A DNA stretch of 64,000 nucleotides from the NCBI GenBank assembly GCA_034432655.1, contig DAOUBP010000127.1, positions 5,173-69,172 on the forward strand, given 5' to 3'. Positions 49,780-57,858 of the stretch are shown here, in pieces; position 1 is the first letter of the stretch, and each line of letters begins with the position of its first letter. A program made the position numbers and the translations under genes. The notes beneath the pieces are model-generated. The model did not search any database and was not told the origin of the DNA. It was given only the letters and a program-made list of their open reading frames with translations. Source of the stretch: DAOUBP01 sp034432655. GTDB lineage: Bacteria; Chloroflexota; Anaerolineae; CG2-30-64-16.

Positions 49780-50079
49780 ATGGTCAAGCTTCTTATGAAG
49801 TGGGATATCAAGACCGGACACGAGCAATCATACTTCGAATTCGTGATGCAGGAATTTGCGCCCGGCTTGATGCGCCTGGGCCTGCAGCCGACCGAGGCCT
49901 GGTACACCGTTTACGGCAAGGGCCCACAGATCTTGACCGGCGTTGTCACCGATGACCTGGAGACTATGCGCAGCATTTTGAACAGCAAGGAGTGGCGAGA
50001 ACTTCACCAGCGCCTGATGGCCTACGTGACCAACTATGACCAGAAGATCGTCCGGGCCACGGGACGCTTTCAGCTTTAG
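49780..50079 (+). CDS. Small dimeric alpha-beta-barrel-like protein
   Basis: 99 residues: MVKLLMKWDIKTGHEQSYFEFVMQEFAPGLMRLGLQPTEAWYTVYGKGPQILTGVVTDDLETMRSILNSKEWRELHQRLMAYVTNYDQKIVRATGRFQL. The beta-alpha-beta-beta-alpha order and GxxxxYxxFVxxEFxPxL pattern suggest the ferredoxin-like dimeric barrel fold (NIPSNAP/antibiotic-monooxygenase type), but no catalytic residue is obvious. GGAAGGA precedes the ATG. A hairpin followed by a T run lies just downstream. Confidence 0.6.
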   Translation: MVKLLMKWDIKTGHEQSYFEFVMQEFAPGLMRLGLQPTEAWYTVYGKGPQILTGVVTDDLETMRSILNSKEWRELHQRLMAYVTNYDQKIVRATGRFQL

Positions 50080-50107
50080 AAAAGTTCCAGCTCTTGTGCT
50101 CTGTTCA

Positions 50108-50145
50108 GAGCCCGGGTCCTGCTTTGAAACCCGGTCTCACTTTTT
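50108..50145 (+). terminator. terminator of the small barrel protein gene
   Basis: GAG-C-CCGGGT (50108-50117) pairs with ACCCGG-T-CTC (50129-50138), then CACTTTTTCCCC. It sits 28 nt after the stop codon and close to the end of the convergent hydrolase gene. Confidence 0.55.
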
Positions 50146-50149
50146 CCCC

Positions 50150-50896
50150 TCATCTCCTGAGCAGGGCAGGCCCGAGGCGGTCCAGGACGCGATAAACGGC
50201 TGTCTCGTCCGTCACGTTTTGGGTGAGCAGGAAGAGGTCGGCATCAGCAGTGTAACCCCAATCGTGCAGTACCCCTTCGATGTTGCCTGTTTTGTGGTAG
50301 AAGTCCACGGTGTCGCGCGGGATGTTGCGCAGCCATAGCCCCAAGTCATCGCACGCTAGCAGCATCGGCTCGATCCAGGCGCGCTCCGCTGCTGTGAGCG
50401 CATCGCGCAAGGCAAACAGGTGCACGCAATCGCGCGCCGAGATCCAGTTTTCTCTGCCCTCTGCTCGCGCGGCGTAGTCCATCAGTTTGCGCTCGACGCG
50501 CGTGTCTTGCAGCCCTAACGGCCCCCGGAAGACCTCGTTCAGCCGTTCGATCCCGATGCGCCGGATCACCAGGTTGGTGCACAGGTTGTCGGAGAGCGCA
50601 ATCATCAAGAGCAGGACGTCGTGAAACGGCAGGCGCCGCGTCCGCAGCAGCCACGATAATCCTGCGCCCCCTACCTGTGGCTCCAGGTCCAGTTCGCACA
50701 TCTCCTCCCGGTTGACGCGGCCCAGGCGTTCGAGATAGGCCCAGGCGAACAGGATGGGCACCTTGATGATGGAGGCCGCCAGGAAGCGCTCCCGGTTCTG
50801 CAGCAACAGCGGTTCGCCGGCGCGCGGCCGGTAGTAGAAAGCGTAGTCACAGTTGAGCGTGGCGAGCGTTTCGCGGATCAGGTCGGATGTGTGCAA
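50150..50896 (-). CDS. Class A beta-lactamase-fold serine hydrolase, no signal peptide
   Basis: A 248-residue serine hydrolase with the three class A motifs: S42-I-I-K45 (AASIIKVPIL), S102-D-N104 (LSDNLCTN) and K202-T-G (HKTGNIEGVL). The Omega-loop Glu motif ExxLN is not seen in standard form (ENWISARD instead), so a true beta-lactamase is unlikely; a penicillin-binding or esterase-like activity is possible. There is no signal peptide, so it would stay in the cytoplasm, which is unusual for the fold. The start is TTG at 50896 with GAGG upstream. Confidence 0.85.
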   Translation of the reverse strand: MHTSDLIRETLATLNCDYAFYYRPRAGEPLLLQNRERFLAASIIKVPILFAWAYLERLGRVNREEMCELDLEPQVGGAGLSWLLRTRRLPFHDVLLLMIALSDNLCTNLVIRRIGIERLNEVFRGPLGLQDTRVERKLMDYAARAEGRENWISARDCVHLFALRDALTAAERAWIEPMLLACDDLGLWLRNIPRDTVDFYHKTGNIEGVLHDWGYTADADLFLLTQNVTDETAVYRVLDRLGPALLRR

Positions 50897-50919
50897 AGCT
50901 CAACCTCATTTTGCAACGG

Positions 50920-50982
50920 GATCGAGCCTTTCGGCGGTCTGGCGCTCAGACAAAGCCACCGGCTAAGGCCTCGAGTCCGGGA
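50920..50982. repeat. paired-arm element (family 1, copy e) overlapping a CDS end
   Basis: Left arm GAGCCTTTCGGCGGT at 50924-50938 and right arm ACCGGCTAAGGCCTC at 50958-50972, both degenerate. The CTA within the right arm is the stop codon (TAG, 50965-50963) of the CitE-like gene, and the last five residues PDSRP come from the element. Confidence 0.7.
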
Positions 50983-51856
50983 GATGAGTTGAAGTCAGCG
51001 CCAGGATGCGTTTCGCCCGCGCGACGTGCGGCGCCTCGATAAGCTGGCCGTCCAGCAAGGCCGCGCCCAGGGCGCTCTCGTCGCCACCGGGCACCAGGGC
51101 CAGGACCCGCTCTGCCCAGGTCACCTGTTCTGGCGTGGGTGAGAAGGCGGCGTTGATGATCGCCACCTGATTCGGGTGAATGGCCGATTTGCCCGTAAAG
51201 CCCAGATCGCGGGCCAGCGCCGCGCTGCGGGCCAGCCCCTGCAGATCCTGGATGTTCATGTGTGGCGTGTCAATGGCGTCCGCCCCGGCGGCGCGCGCGG
51301 CCAGCACCACCTGGCAGGCGGCGTGTAACAAGATGCCTTGCCCCGGCGTCGGCGCGCAGTTCAGGTCTTCGGCCAGGTCATTGGCGCCGAAGATCAGCGC
51401 GCTCACGCGCGGATCGCACGCGGCGACCTCTGCGGCCGCGACGACGCCCGCGGCCGATTCGATCATGCACATCAGCTTGATGCGGCCCGCCGGCAGTCCG
51501 GCCTCCGCTTCGAGCCGGGCCACCGCCGCTGCGACCGCGCGGGCCTCGCCGGCCGAGTTGACCTTGGGCAGCAGGATCGCGTCCGGCCCGGCCGGCACGA
51601 TCGCTGCCAGATCACGCTGGCCGACCTCCGTCGCCGGCGAGTTGATCCGCACGATGACCTCGACCCCGGTGAAGTCCAGCGTGGTCAGGGCATGCACGAC
51701 AGCCGCGCGGGCGCTATCCTTGTTGGCCGGCGCGACCGCGTCCTCCAGGTTGAGGATCAGGCCATCGGCCCCGCGGCCGGGCGCCTTGGCCAGCATCGTC
51801 TCTTTGTCGCCGGGCACGTAGAGCAGGCTGCGGCGGAGTGTGGTTTTTGGGGCCAT
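50963..51856 (-). CDS. HpcH/HpaI aldolase/CitE-like lyase
   Basis: A 297-residue TIM-barrel lyase of the CitE/malyl-CoA lyase group, acting on CoA thioesters of beta-hydroxy acids. RRSLLYVPGDKETMLAKA is the typical N-terminus, GLILNLEDAVAPANKDSAR carries a metal-binding Glu/Asp pair, KLMCMIESAAGVV and ALIFGANDLAEDLN follow, and FTGKSAIHPNQVAIINAAFSP is the C-terminal family motif. The partner genes of citrate lyase (citF, citD) are absent. The weak ribosome site precedes ATG 51856. The final codons and stop lie in a family 1 repeat. Confidence 0.9.
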   Translation of the reverse strand: MAPKTTLRRSLLYVPGDKETMLAKAPGRGADGLILNLEDAVAPANKDSARAAVVHALTTLDFTGVEVIVRINSPATEVGQRDLAAIVPAGPDAILLPKVNSAGEARAVAAAVARLEAEAGLPAGRIKLMCMIESAAGVVAAAEVAACDPRVSALIFGANDLAEDLNCAPTPGQGILLHAACQVVLAARAAGADAIDTPHMNIQDLQGLARSAALARDLGFTGKSAIHPNQVAIINAAFSPTPEQVTWAERVLALVPGGDESALGAALLDGQLIEAPHVARAKRILALTSTHLPDSRP

Positions 51857-51976
51857 AGTGTCTTTGTCTCAAGCTATGTCGAAGGATGATCGGCGCGGAT
51901 GTAGTATAACGCACCGTCCGTTGTGATGCAATCCTTCGAGACACGCTGCGGCGGGTGCGTCTCCGAATCGGGGTTC

Positions 51977-52005
51977 TTGGGCGCTTCCGTCAGCCGTGCT
52001 ATACT
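51977..52005 (+). promoter_or_regulatory. DUF427 promoter (TTGGGC-N17-TATACT)
   Basis: TTGGGC at 51977-51982 and TATACT at 52000-52005, 40 nt upstream of the DUF427 ATG. Confidence 0.6.
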
Positions 52006-52045
52006 GGCAGCATGCCAGGCAAATTGCACGTGTTCGGAGTATGTC

Positions 52046-52546
52046 ATGAGGCCCTCCAAATCACTTCCGCCGGTCCCGCCCGGCAAGGAATCGGTGTGGG
52101 ACTATCCGCGGCCCCCGCGCGTTGAAGAGACCCCCCGGCACATCCGGGTCATCTTCAACGGCGTGGTGATTGCCGACACGACACGCGCTCTGCGCGTGCT
52201 GGAGACCAGTCATCCACCCACCTACTACATCCCGCCGGAGGACATCCGCATGGCGCATCTGCGGCCCAGCCAGCGGCGCAGTTTCTGTGAGTTTAAGGGC
52301 CAGGCCAGTTACTACGATGTGACGGTCGGTGACCGCATCGCCGAGGACGCGGCCTGGTGCTATGAACGGCCGGCGCGCGGCTACGAGCGCATCGCCGGCT
52401 ATGTCGCGTTCTATGCTTCGCGCATGGACGCGTGCTATGTGGATGATGAGCAGGTCGTGGCGCAGCCGGGTGACTTCTACGGCGGCTGGATCACCTCGGA
52501 GATCGTGGGGCCGTTCAAGGGCGGGCCGGGCACCTGGGGTTGGTGA
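52046..52546 (+). CDS. DUF427 family protein
   Basis: A 166-residue DUF427 protein. The recognisable motifs are VIFNGVVIADTTRALRVLETSHPPTYYIPPEDI, CEFKGQASYYDVTVGDR, DAAWCYERPARGYERIAGYVAFYASRMDACYVDDEQV and PGDFYGGWITSEIVGPFKG. The start at 52046 (MRPSKSLPPVPPG) has GGAG six nt upstream; a longer frame from 51923 is not needed. The family is a beta-rich fold of unknown function in bacteria. The stop is followed 33 nt later by palindromic array C. Confidence 0.93.
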   Translation: MRPSKSLPPVPPGKESVWDYPRPPRVEETPRHIRVIFNGVVIADTTRALRVLETSHPPTYYIPPEDIRMAHLRPSQRRSFCEFKGQASYYDVTVGDRIAEDAAWCYERPARGYERIAGYVAFYASRMDACYVDDEQVVAQPGDFYGGWITSEIVGPFKGGPGTWGW

Positions 52547-52575
52547 TGGCGACGCCCGCGTGCGGGCAGTTGCCG

Positions 52576-52781
52576 GGGGCGCAATGAATTTCGCCTTACG
52601 GCGATCAGTGTATCAGGGGGCGCAATGAATTTCGCCTTACGGCGATCAGTGTATCAGGGGGCGAAATGAATTTCGCCTTACGGCGATCAGTGTATCAGGG
52701 GGCGAAATGAATTTCGCCTTACGGTGATCAATGTATCAGGGGGCGAAATGAATTTCGCCTTGCGGTGATCAATGGATGCAG
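52576..52781 (+). repeat. Palindromic array C (5 copies, exact 41-bp period)
   Basis: Five copies start at 52579, 52620, 52661, 52702 and 52743, all exactly 41 bp apart. The unit is GCGAAATGAATTTCGCCTTACGGCGATCAGTGTATCAGGGG in outline (first two copies read GCGCAAT, last two read GGTGATCAATG). Every unit keeps the NTTACG extension after the palindrome except the last (CTTGCG). The array ends within 10 nt of the DUF58 start and so occupies its leader or promoter region. Confidence 0.95.
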
Positions 52782-54082
52782 TTGATGCCGTCGAACGTCG
52801 GTTGCGCGTCGCCACTCCGTGGCCCTTCATCGCCTGGGTCGCTTTGCTGGCCATGCAGATCATCAGCCCGGATCCGGCGTGGAGCTGGCCACTGGTGGGG
52901 CTCGGTGCGCTCATTGCCCTTTCTTACGGCTACGCGCGTGTCTTGCGGGATGGGGTGACCGGCCAGCGCCAGACCCTGGGCACCTGGGTCGTCGCCGGGG
53001 ATCGCCTGGCGGAGCGCTTTACGCTGACCAACGCCGGCCCGCTGCCGGTCCTGTGGGCGCGGGTGGTAGACGCTTCGGACGTGCCGGGCTACCGGGTGGA
53101 TCGGGTGGAAACGGTCCCTGCCCAAGGACAGCGCGAGTGGACAACGGCAGGTGTCTGTCAGCGCCGCGGGGTGTTCCGCCTGGGGCCGTGGGCCCTGGAG
53201 CTGGCGGACCCGGCCGGGCTTTTTCGGGTGGAGCAGCGTTACCCAGCCACGACGACCATCATGGTCTATCCCCGAGCGTCTTTTTTGCCCCACATCGAAC
53301 TCCCGCGCGGTCGGGCAGCCGGCCGCGCCAGCTCCTCACAGCGGGCGGTGGAGGAAACGGTACTGGTCGGCGGGACGCGAGCTTACCTGCCCGGGGATCC
53401 ATTGCGCCATATCGCCTGGCGCAGCACGGCCCGGCACGATGCGCTGATGGTGCATGAATTCGATCATGAGCCCTCCGGCGACCTCTGGCTGGTGGTGGAT
53501 CTGGACGCCGGGGTGCAGGCCGGCCGCGATGCCGAGGCGACCCAGGAGTACGCGGTGATCCTCGCCGCCTCGCTGGCCGCGCGTTTCCTCCGCCAGGGTG
53601 AGCGGCGAGCAGTAGGCCTGGTGGCCTCGGGCCGCCACCCCGTCCTGTTGCCCCCCAGTCGCGGCCAGGCGCAGCTTTGGCGGGTGTTGCAGGCGCTGGC
53701 CGAAGCGGAACCCGCTCCGGGCAGGCCGTTCGATCTGCTGTTGCAGCAATCGGCTCCCAACCTGGGCAGCGGCCGCACCCTGGTGCTCCTGACCCCCTCG
53801 CAGGATCCCGGCTGGGTGGCGCAGTTGCTGCCCCTCATACGGCGGGGCAATGCGCCGACGGCCGTCTTGTTGGATGCCACCACTTTTGACCCGCCGGCCG
53901 GCGACACGGCGGCGCTGGCCGGCCTGCGGGGACTGCTGGCAGAACAGCGCGTCCCCAGCATCGTGGTGGCCCAGGGTTTCCCCTTCCGGCCGGTGGAGCG
54001 TCTCCGTCGGCGGCGAGAGGAGATGAAGGTGTTGGCGGGCACCGGCCGGGTGATCCCGGTCCAGGTGGAAGAGGAAGTGTGA
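52772..54082 (+). CDS. DUF58 domain protein
   Basis: A 436-residue protein with two N-terminal membrane segments (residues 17-55) and a DUF58 von Willebrand-A-like region: RAYLPGDPLRHIAWRSTARHDALMVHEFDHEP is the signature, with DLWLVVDLDAG following. DUF58 proteins usually work with a MoxR ATPase and a TgpA transglutaminase in cell-envelope maturation. Here TgpA follows 16 nt downstream but no MoxR is adjacent. The ATG at 52772 overlaps the last unit of array C and has no clear ribosome site, so the array may affect its expression. Confidence 0.9.
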   Translation: MDAVDAVERRLRVATPWPFIAWVALLAMQIISPDPAWSWPLVGLGALIALSYGYARVLRDGVTGQRQTLGTWVVAGDRLAERFTLTNAGPLPVLWARVVDASDVPGYRVDRVETVPAQGQREWTTAGVCQRRGVFRLGPWALELADPAGLFRVEQRYPATTTIMVYPRASFLPHIELPRGRAAGRASSSQRAVEETVLVGGTRAYLPGDPLRHIAWRSTARHDALMVHEFDHEPSGDLWLVVDLDAGVQAGRDAEATQEYAVILAASLAARFLRQGERRAVGLVASGRHPVLLPPSRGQAQLWRVLQALAEAEPAPGRPFDLLLQQSAPNLGSGRTLVLLTPSQDPGWVAQLLPLIRRGNAPTAVLLDATTFDPPAGDTAALAGLRGLLAEQRVPSIVVAQGFPFRPVERLRRRREEMKVLAGTGRVIPVQVEEEV

Positions 54083-54097
54083 GAGGGAGCTGGCTCT

Positions 54098-56506
54098 GTG
54101 TACGGCGAGCATCTGGTTCCCGAGGATGAACGCCCACCGCTGGTGATCCGCATGCTGGCTGCCTGGCGGCCGCGCGGGGGATGGGCGGTGCTGACCCTCG
54201 CTTGGATGGCTGTTATGGCCCTGCCGTTAGCGGCGATCAACAGCAGGTTGATCCTCGGGCTGTGGCCGGCTGCCGTGCTGGCGACTTTGGGTTTGTTGCT
54301 GGCCTGGGACCTGGCGGGCAGGCGTCTCAGCGGGCCGCTGGCGGCTCTGCTCCTGGCGTTGGCCGGCCTTACGGCTGACCTGGCGCTCGGCGTGCGGGTG
54401 CTGCGTTTCGGGCCGTTGTTCGGGCAGGCCTGGCGGTGGCTGGCCTGGGCGATCGGCGAACGCGCCGGGCCGGCGCCGGCTGTGTCCTATTTCCAGGACC
54501 AGGCAGCGGCGTTGGCTGCCTTCGGCCAGCGCGTCGCATGGTGGAGCGCCGGCCTGCTCAGCGGCCGGGGTGCGCCCGACAACCTGGTGGTGATCGGCCT
54601 GGCGTGTCTGCTGGCCTGGGCGTTGGCGGCCTGGGCGGGCTGGTGGGTGGCCCGGCGCGGGCAACCGTTCCCCGCGCTCCTGCCCACCGGCATTTTGCTG
54701 GCGCAACAAGTCTACCTGGCCGAGGATGTGCGCTGGACGCTGCTGCTGTTCCTCGCTGCCTTTACCATGTTGTTGGTGCTGGGGCGGCTGGCCTGGCTGG
54801 TGGAAGGCTGGGAACGGGAGGGTGTGGATTATTCGCCGGAGATGCGGTGGGATTTCCTGGCGGCCGGCGCAGCGTTGGCGTGCCTGGTGGTGCTGCTGGC
54901 GCCGACACTGCCGTTTCTCACCTCGCGCGAGCTGTCGCAGGCGTTTTGGCGGCGGTTCGAGGCCCCTTACCGACAACTGGAGGAGAACCTGGGCCGCAGC
55001 TTTGCCGTGGCTCAGCCGGCCCGCTCGCTGATCCCGGCTGGCGGGGCTGCGCCCGGCGGCCTGCCGCGCGTGCATCTGCTGGGCGGCCGGCCAGAGCTGA
55101 GCCAGGAGGTCGCCCTGCAGATCACGGCCCGGGGAGCGCCGGCAGGCGTTGCTCTTTTCTGGCGCAGCCAGACCTTCGCCTATTACACCGGCCAGGGTTG
55201 GGATGAGGCTGCACACGAGGGCCGCGTCCTGCGCCTGGCGGCCGGCGAACCCTGGCGGTCGGACGTTGCTGTCCCGGCCGGCCGGCCGGTGATCAACCAG
55301 GTGACGGTGGTGGGAGGGTCCCGTGCGGTGCTGTACGCGGCGGGCGAGCCGATCGCTGCCGATCGCCCCTACGTGGCGCGCATGCGCGCGCCCGGTGAGC
55401 TCATCGCCCTGACCGCGCCTGACCTGCCCACCCGGTACACGGTGCTTTCCCAGGTGTTTGCTCCGGAACCGGCGGTGTTGCGCCAGGCCGGGGAGGTCTA
55501 CCCGACGGAGATCATCTCCCTTTACCTGCAACTGCCGGCCGCGCTCGACCCGCGGCTGGCGGCCCTGGCCGCCGAATGGACTGCAGCCGCTTCGACCCCG
55601 TATGACCGGGCAGTCGCCATCGAGGCCGAGCTGCGGCGGCTGCCTTACACCCTCGATGTGCCGGCTCCTCCGGCCGGACGTGAGGTTGTGGCCTGGTTCC
55701 TGTTTGACCTGCGGCGGGGTTACTGCGATTACTTTGCCACGGCGATGGCCGTGCTGGCACGGCTGAGCGGCATCCCGGCGCGGCTGGCCGTCGGGTATGC
55801 CACCGGGAGTTACGACCCGGCCACGGGCGTCTACACCGTCACCGAGCTGAACGCGCATTCCTGGCCCGAGCTGTACTTTCCGGGCATCGGTTGGGTGCGT
55901 TTTGAACCGACCCCGGCGCAGCCTTTGCCAGAACGCCTGGCGCCCGCTCAGCCGGCATGGGAGCCGCCTGAGGCGCGCTTTGCCGATGGGCCGGTTGACC
56001 TGGCGGCCGGCATGGCGGAGCTGCAGGCCTCTGCTGCGTTTAACACTGCAGCCCGGCGGCGTCAGATAGCCGGCAGCTGGGCGCTGGCCCTGCTCAACGG
56101 CCTGGCATTGGTCGGGTGGTTGGCGGGGTGGCGATACGACCGACGTCGTCCGTTATTGCCGCTGGCCGCGGCCTCCGGCGCGCTCCAGGGTTTTCAGCGG
56201 CTGAGCCGGTGGGGTGCCCGGCTGGGCCGGCCGCTGCGCACAGGCGAAACTCCGCGCGAATACGCGGCCGCGTTGATCGGGGCCGGGGAGCGGATCGCGG
56301 GCGGGACGCGTTGGGGCCGACAGGGTGCGGCGGCTGCGGCCGAGGTTTTGCGCAGGAACGCGGCGGCGCTGGTGGGGGCGTATGAGCGGAGCCTGTTCGG
56401 TGAGCCGGACCTCACCGGCCCGCAGGTCACGCCGGCAGGGTGGCGGCCACTGTGGTCGGCGCTGCGGCGGTTGTGGCTGGCGCAGCAGCTAAGGGCACCG
56501 AAATAG
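54098..56506 (+). CDS. TgpA-type membrane transglutaminase
   Basis: An 802-residue membrane protein: N-terminal DUF3488-type region with about seven helices (residues 30-300), an extracytoplasmic transglutaminase core, and a C-terminal membrane helix (LALLNGLALVGWLAGW, about 670) before a cytoplasmic DUF4129-like domain. The catalytic Cys543 (RRGYCDYFATAMAVLARLSGIPARL), His587 (LNAHSWPELYF) and following acidic residue in GWVRFEPTP form the expected triad. The start is GTG at 54098 with GGGAG eight nt upstream. It is co-transcribed with DUF58. A dual hairpin follows the stop. Confidence 0.92.
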   Translation: MYGEHLVPEDERPPLVIRMLAAWRPRGGWAVLTLAWMAVMALPLAAINSRLILGLWPAAVLATLGLLLAWDLAGRRLSGPLAALLLALAGLTADLALGVRVLRFGPLFGQAWRWLAWAIGERAGPAPAVSYFQDQAAALAAFGQRVAWWSAGLLSGRGAPDNLVVIGLACLLAWALAAWAGWWVARRGQPFPALLPTGILLAQQVYLAEDVRWTLLLFLAAFTMLLVLGRLAWLVEGWEREGVDYSPEMRWDFLAAGAALACLVVLLAPTLPFLTSRELSQAFWRRFEAPYRQLEENLGRSFAVAQPARSLIPAGGAAPGGLPRVHLLGGRPELSQEVALQITARGAPAGVALFWRSQTFAYYTGQGWDEAAHEGRVLRLAAGEPWRSDVAVPAGRPVINQVTVVGGSRAVLYAAGEPIAADRPYVARMRAPGELIALTAPDLPTRYTVLSQVFAPEPAVLRQAGEVYPTEIISLYLQLPAALDPRLAALAAEWTAAASTPYDRAVAIEAELRRLPYTLDVPAPPAGREVVAWFLFDLRRGYCDYFATAMAVLARLSGIPARLAVGYATGSYDPATGVYTVTELNAHSWPELYFPGIGWVRFEPTPAQPLPERLAPAQPAWEPPEARFADGPVDLAAGMAELQASAAFNTAARRRQIAGSWALALLNGLALVGWLAGWRYDRRRPLLPLAAASGALQGFQRLSRWGARLGRPLRTGETPREYAAALIGAGERIAGGTRWGRQGAAAAAEVLRRNAAALVGAYERSLFGEPDLTGPQVTPAGWRPLWSALRRLWLAQQLRAPK

Positions 56507-56521
56507 CCTGATAGATGCGCA

Positions 56522-56554
56522 CCGGGAAGGGGTCAGAACGTGACCCCCTCCCGG
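56522..56554. terminator. bidirectional hairpin between tgpA and lipoprotein genes
   Basis: CCGGGA (56522-56527) and GGGGTCA (56529-56535) pair with TGACCCC (56541-56547) and TCCCGG (56549-56554), one unpaired base on each side, loop GAACG. It lies between two convergent 3' ends. No T run, so termination is inferred. Confidence 0.65.
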
Positions 56555-56565
56555 CGCCTCACCTT

Positions 56566-57843
56566 TTACGGCATCTGCAAGATCACAATCCGCTTGCGCG
56601 ATGCGCTGTCCTCGCCGACCTGGATGATCACAATTTGATCGCCTTTCTGGTACATGCTGAACACCAGACCGGCTTCGCCGGGCATTTGCAGCCCGGCCTG
56701 ATAGCCGAGTTTGGGCATCTCCACTTTGTAGAAGGCGCTGATCTCCTCAACAGTGGCCTCGCTGAGAAAAACACGCACCGGCCCTTGTGCGGCGATGATC
56801 TGAACGACAAAGCGGGTCCCTTCGGGCAGCTCGGCCGGTTTGTACTCCTCGCTTTCGGGCGGCGCCGGCAGTGCGGCCAGCGCGGCTGTTGTCTCAGGCG
56901 AGGCGGGCGCCGCGCTAGGTTCAGGCTCAGGCGTCTCATCGGGGAACAGCCCGCCCATCTCGGTTACCTTGTCGGCCGGCGGCGGCTCGATGGTCACCGG
57001 TTTGTTCTCATCGGTGATCAGCATCTGCGTGACGGTTTTGATCTGCCGGCCGTCTGCGTTCTCGTGAACCATCTCGGTGCGGTACTGTTTGAGGTAATCC
57101 CCTTTCTTCGCTACCCAGAAGTCGGCCGCGGCGGAGATGATCTTCTGCTCCTGGCCTGTCTGGGCCTGGCTCTTCGCGATCAGGGCGCGCATCTGTGCCT
57201 CGGTGGCCCGGTAGTGGGTGGTGGCGACCCCGTCTATCACCTCGTTGCGGCTGACCACGTTGACGGGGGTGAAGATGTCCGTCGGCGCGTCCCTGGTCAG
57301 CTCTTCGGGGTCAATTATCATCTGCAACACGTCGCCGAAGCCGGCCGTTGCTGGCAGTTTTGTCCAGGTGTCGCCTTCCGGGTCCTTGATGTACATATCC
57401 TGGCCGATGGCGATCATCTCGACATCCTGGTTGCCCTGGCCGGTCTTGTCCGTCATTAGCATGCGATATGCCACCGGCTCGGGTTCCAACCGATACGTCA
57501 TTTGGATCACGTTCCACGCCTCCAGGCCGGGCTCGGGTTCGGTCACTTCAGATTTTAGCTCGATCCTGGCGACGTAGCTCTTCAGCGTAGAGGGCTTGGG
57601 GACGGGCAACGCTTCCTCCGCGGCCGCGGTCGGGGCAGCTTCGGGTGCTTTGGTCGCTGCCGCTTCCGTTGTCGTGGTCGGCTTGGGGGCCTCGGGAGCC
57701 CTGGCAGTACCTGCGGGAGGTGCCTGGGTTGCGGCCGCCGGCTGAGCAGGGGAAGTGGCAGGCGTCTCTTTTGCCCCTCCGCCGCAGGCCGCAAGGGTCA
57801 GGAGGACGGCCAACAGGGTCAGGGTGAAGGAGAAACGACGCAT
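56566..57843 (-). CDS. Lipoprotein of unknown function (LppX/LolA-like pattern)
   Basis: A 425-residue lipoprotein: signal ending LLTLAACGGG (Cys20), a Pro/Ala/Thr-rich linker to residue 80, a beta-rich domain at 85-290 (SYVARIELKSEVTEPEPG, YRLEPEPVAYRMLMTDKTG, EMIAIGQDMYIKDPEGDTWTKLP, VVSRNEVIDGVATTHYRA) that resembles the lipid-binding LppX/LolA half-barrel, a second linker, and a C-terminal domain (residues 335-425) of unknown type. AAAGGAG lies before the ATG. It is 15 nt downstream of the YchF-like gene and ends at a hairpin. Confidence 0.7.
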   Translation of the reverse strand: MRRFSFTLTLLAVLLTLAACGGGAKETPATSPAQPAAATQAPPAGTARAPEAPKPTTTTEAAATKAPEAAPTAAAEEALPVPKPSTLKSYVARIELKSEVTEPEPGLEAWNVIQMTYRLEPEPVAYRMLMTDKTGQGNQDVEMIAIGQDMYIKDPEGDTWTKLPATAGFGDVLQMIIDPEELTRDAPTDIFTPVNVVSRNEVIDGVATTHYRATEAQMRALIAKSQAQTGQEQKIISAAADFWVAKKGDYLKQYRTEMVHENADGRQIKTVTQMLITDENKPVTIEPPPADKVTEMGGLFPDETPEPEPSAAPASPETTAALAALPAPPESEEYKPAELPEGTRFVVQIIAAQGPVRVFLSEATVEEISAFYKVEMPKLGYQAGLQMPGEAGLVFSMYQKGDQIVIIQVGEDSASRKRIVILQMP

Positions 57844-57858
57844 TTTGGGTCACTCCTT

